Source: Burkholderiaceae bacterium (lineage in GTDB: Bacteria; Pseudomonadota; Gammaproteobacteria; Burkholderiales; Burkholderiaceae_C). Taken from it: a stretch of 42,309 nt of DNA. Positions 41,953-42,309 of this stretch are shown here, piece by piece. Under the pieces are notes generated by a model. That model did no database searches. It saw nothing but the letters and a program-made list of their open reading frames with translations, and was not told where the DNA came from. The DNA is taken from NCBI GenBank assembly GCA_031253955.1, contig JAIRVJ010000013.1, forward strand, positions 1 through 42,309. Reading direction: 5' to 3'. Within the stretch, counting starts at the first letter, position 1. Every line of letters begins with the position of its first letter. A program made the position numbers and the translations under genes.

Positions 41953-42309
41953 TCAACGCTCAACGCTTTCCGCTTGGTCGATCAGGCGCAGCAGCGGCGT
42001 CAGTTCGCGGCGGGCCGCGGCGCCGGCGCGGATGTAGTCGATGAAGCGCCGCGTGTCGGCCAGGTATTTTGGTTTGCCGTCGCGCAGGGTCAGGCGGGCG
42101 AAGATGCCGGCCACTTTCAGGTGCCGCTGTAAGGCCATCCAATCGACGGCGCGGCGGAAGCCGCCGAAGTCCTGGCCCACCGGCAGCCCGCGCGTGCGCG
42201 CCGCGTGCCAGTAGCGCCGGGTGATTTCGGTGACGAATGCCGCGTCCCAGCTGATGAAGGCGTCGCGCATCAGGCTGGCGATGTCGTAGGTGATGGGGCC
42301 ATACACCGC
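41953..42309 (-). CDS. AmgK-like aminoglycoside/cell-wall sugar phosphotransferase, 5' end outside window
   Basis: The C-terminal 118 residues of an aminoglycoside phosphotransferase-fold protein. The frame runs off the right edge. GPITYDIASLMRDAFISWD contains the end of the kinase catalytic region, and WMALQRHLKVAGIFARL with DGKPKYLADTRRFIDYI is the pattern seen in AmgK, the N-acetylmuramate/N-acetylglucosamine anomeric kinase of cell-wall recycling. The partner murU gene, if present, would lie outside the window. Confidence 0.8.
   Translation of the reverse strand, partial: AVYGPITYDIASLMRDAFISWDAAFVTEITRRYWHAARTRGLPVGQDFGGFRRAVDWMALQRHLKVAGIFARLTLRDGKPKYLADTRRFIDYIRAGAAARRELTPLLRLIDQAESVER

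Noticed and set aside
1-42309. tRNA or rRNA genes
   Set aside because: I looked for T-loop-like GGTTCGAATCC patterns and conserved rRNA stretches and saw none. A covariance search would be decisive.

Overview
The window is a GC-rich chromosomal segment of a denitrifying betaproteobacterium, most probably of the order Burkholderiales and close to Comamonadaceae. The reasons are the MinCDE, UbiA, MnmG/RsmG, CreBC and CstA-YbdD sequence types, a NirS-type (cytochrome cd1) nitrite reductase cluster, and intergenic spaces packed with short palindromic repeats of the kinds common in that group. The genus cannot be fixed from the sequence alone. I found no tRNA, rRNA or CRISPR array.

Layout. 1-1574: the 3' part of cstA and a small ybdD partner. 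1886-4828: maeB (malic enzyme) framed by two inverted copies of a 215-bp element. 5229-13348, all on the minus strand: the CreBC two-component system followed by a VIT/VWA surface protein with a PEP-CTERM tail, one exosortase, an EpsI-like protein and a GT51 peptidoglycan glycosyltransferase. The last three genes are joined by 4-bp ATGA overlaps. 13476-15388: minC-minD-minE. 15774-20626: a heavy-metal-associated protein, a glutathione S-transferase, an orphan amino-acid-type substrate-binding protein and ComEC. 20662-22846: a RidA-like protein, then an orphan IS607-type recombinase and about 0.86 kb without a convincing gene. 22847-24616: ubiA and proC. 25092-29212: mnmG-rsmG-small membrane protein-parA, with three near-consensus parS sites inside mnmG and rsmG, which marks an origin-proximal region. 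29314-41834: a nitrite reductase and haem d1 cluster, nirE(cobA) divergent from nirT-cytochrome c552-like-nirS-nirC-nirF-nirDLGH-nirJ-nirN-dnr. 41953-end: part of an AmgK-like phosphotransferase.

How the genes work together. In the nir region electrons pass from quinol through NirT and small c-type cytochromes to NirS, which reduces nitrite to NO. NirE, the NirD/L/G/H units, NirF, NirJ and NirN make haem d1, and a Dnr-type regulator probably acts at the FNR-like boxes seen ahead of nirT and nirS. In the exosortase region CreC/CreB would sense an envelope signal and drive a cell-surface VIT/VWA protein processed by its own exosortase. A CreB-type box lies upstream of that protein gene.

The most unusual points are: (i) the CreBC-linked, apparently single-target exosortase locus, which looks like an exosortase counterpart of the known proteobacterial dedicated sortase system; (ii) fusion of all four siroheme-decarboxylase units (D-L-G-H) into one reading frame across a palindromic repeat; (iii) dispersed repeats lying in frame within at least five genes; (iv) the 215-bp inverted elements around maeB; and (v) a family of AT-rich palindromes of about 90 bp at gene ends.
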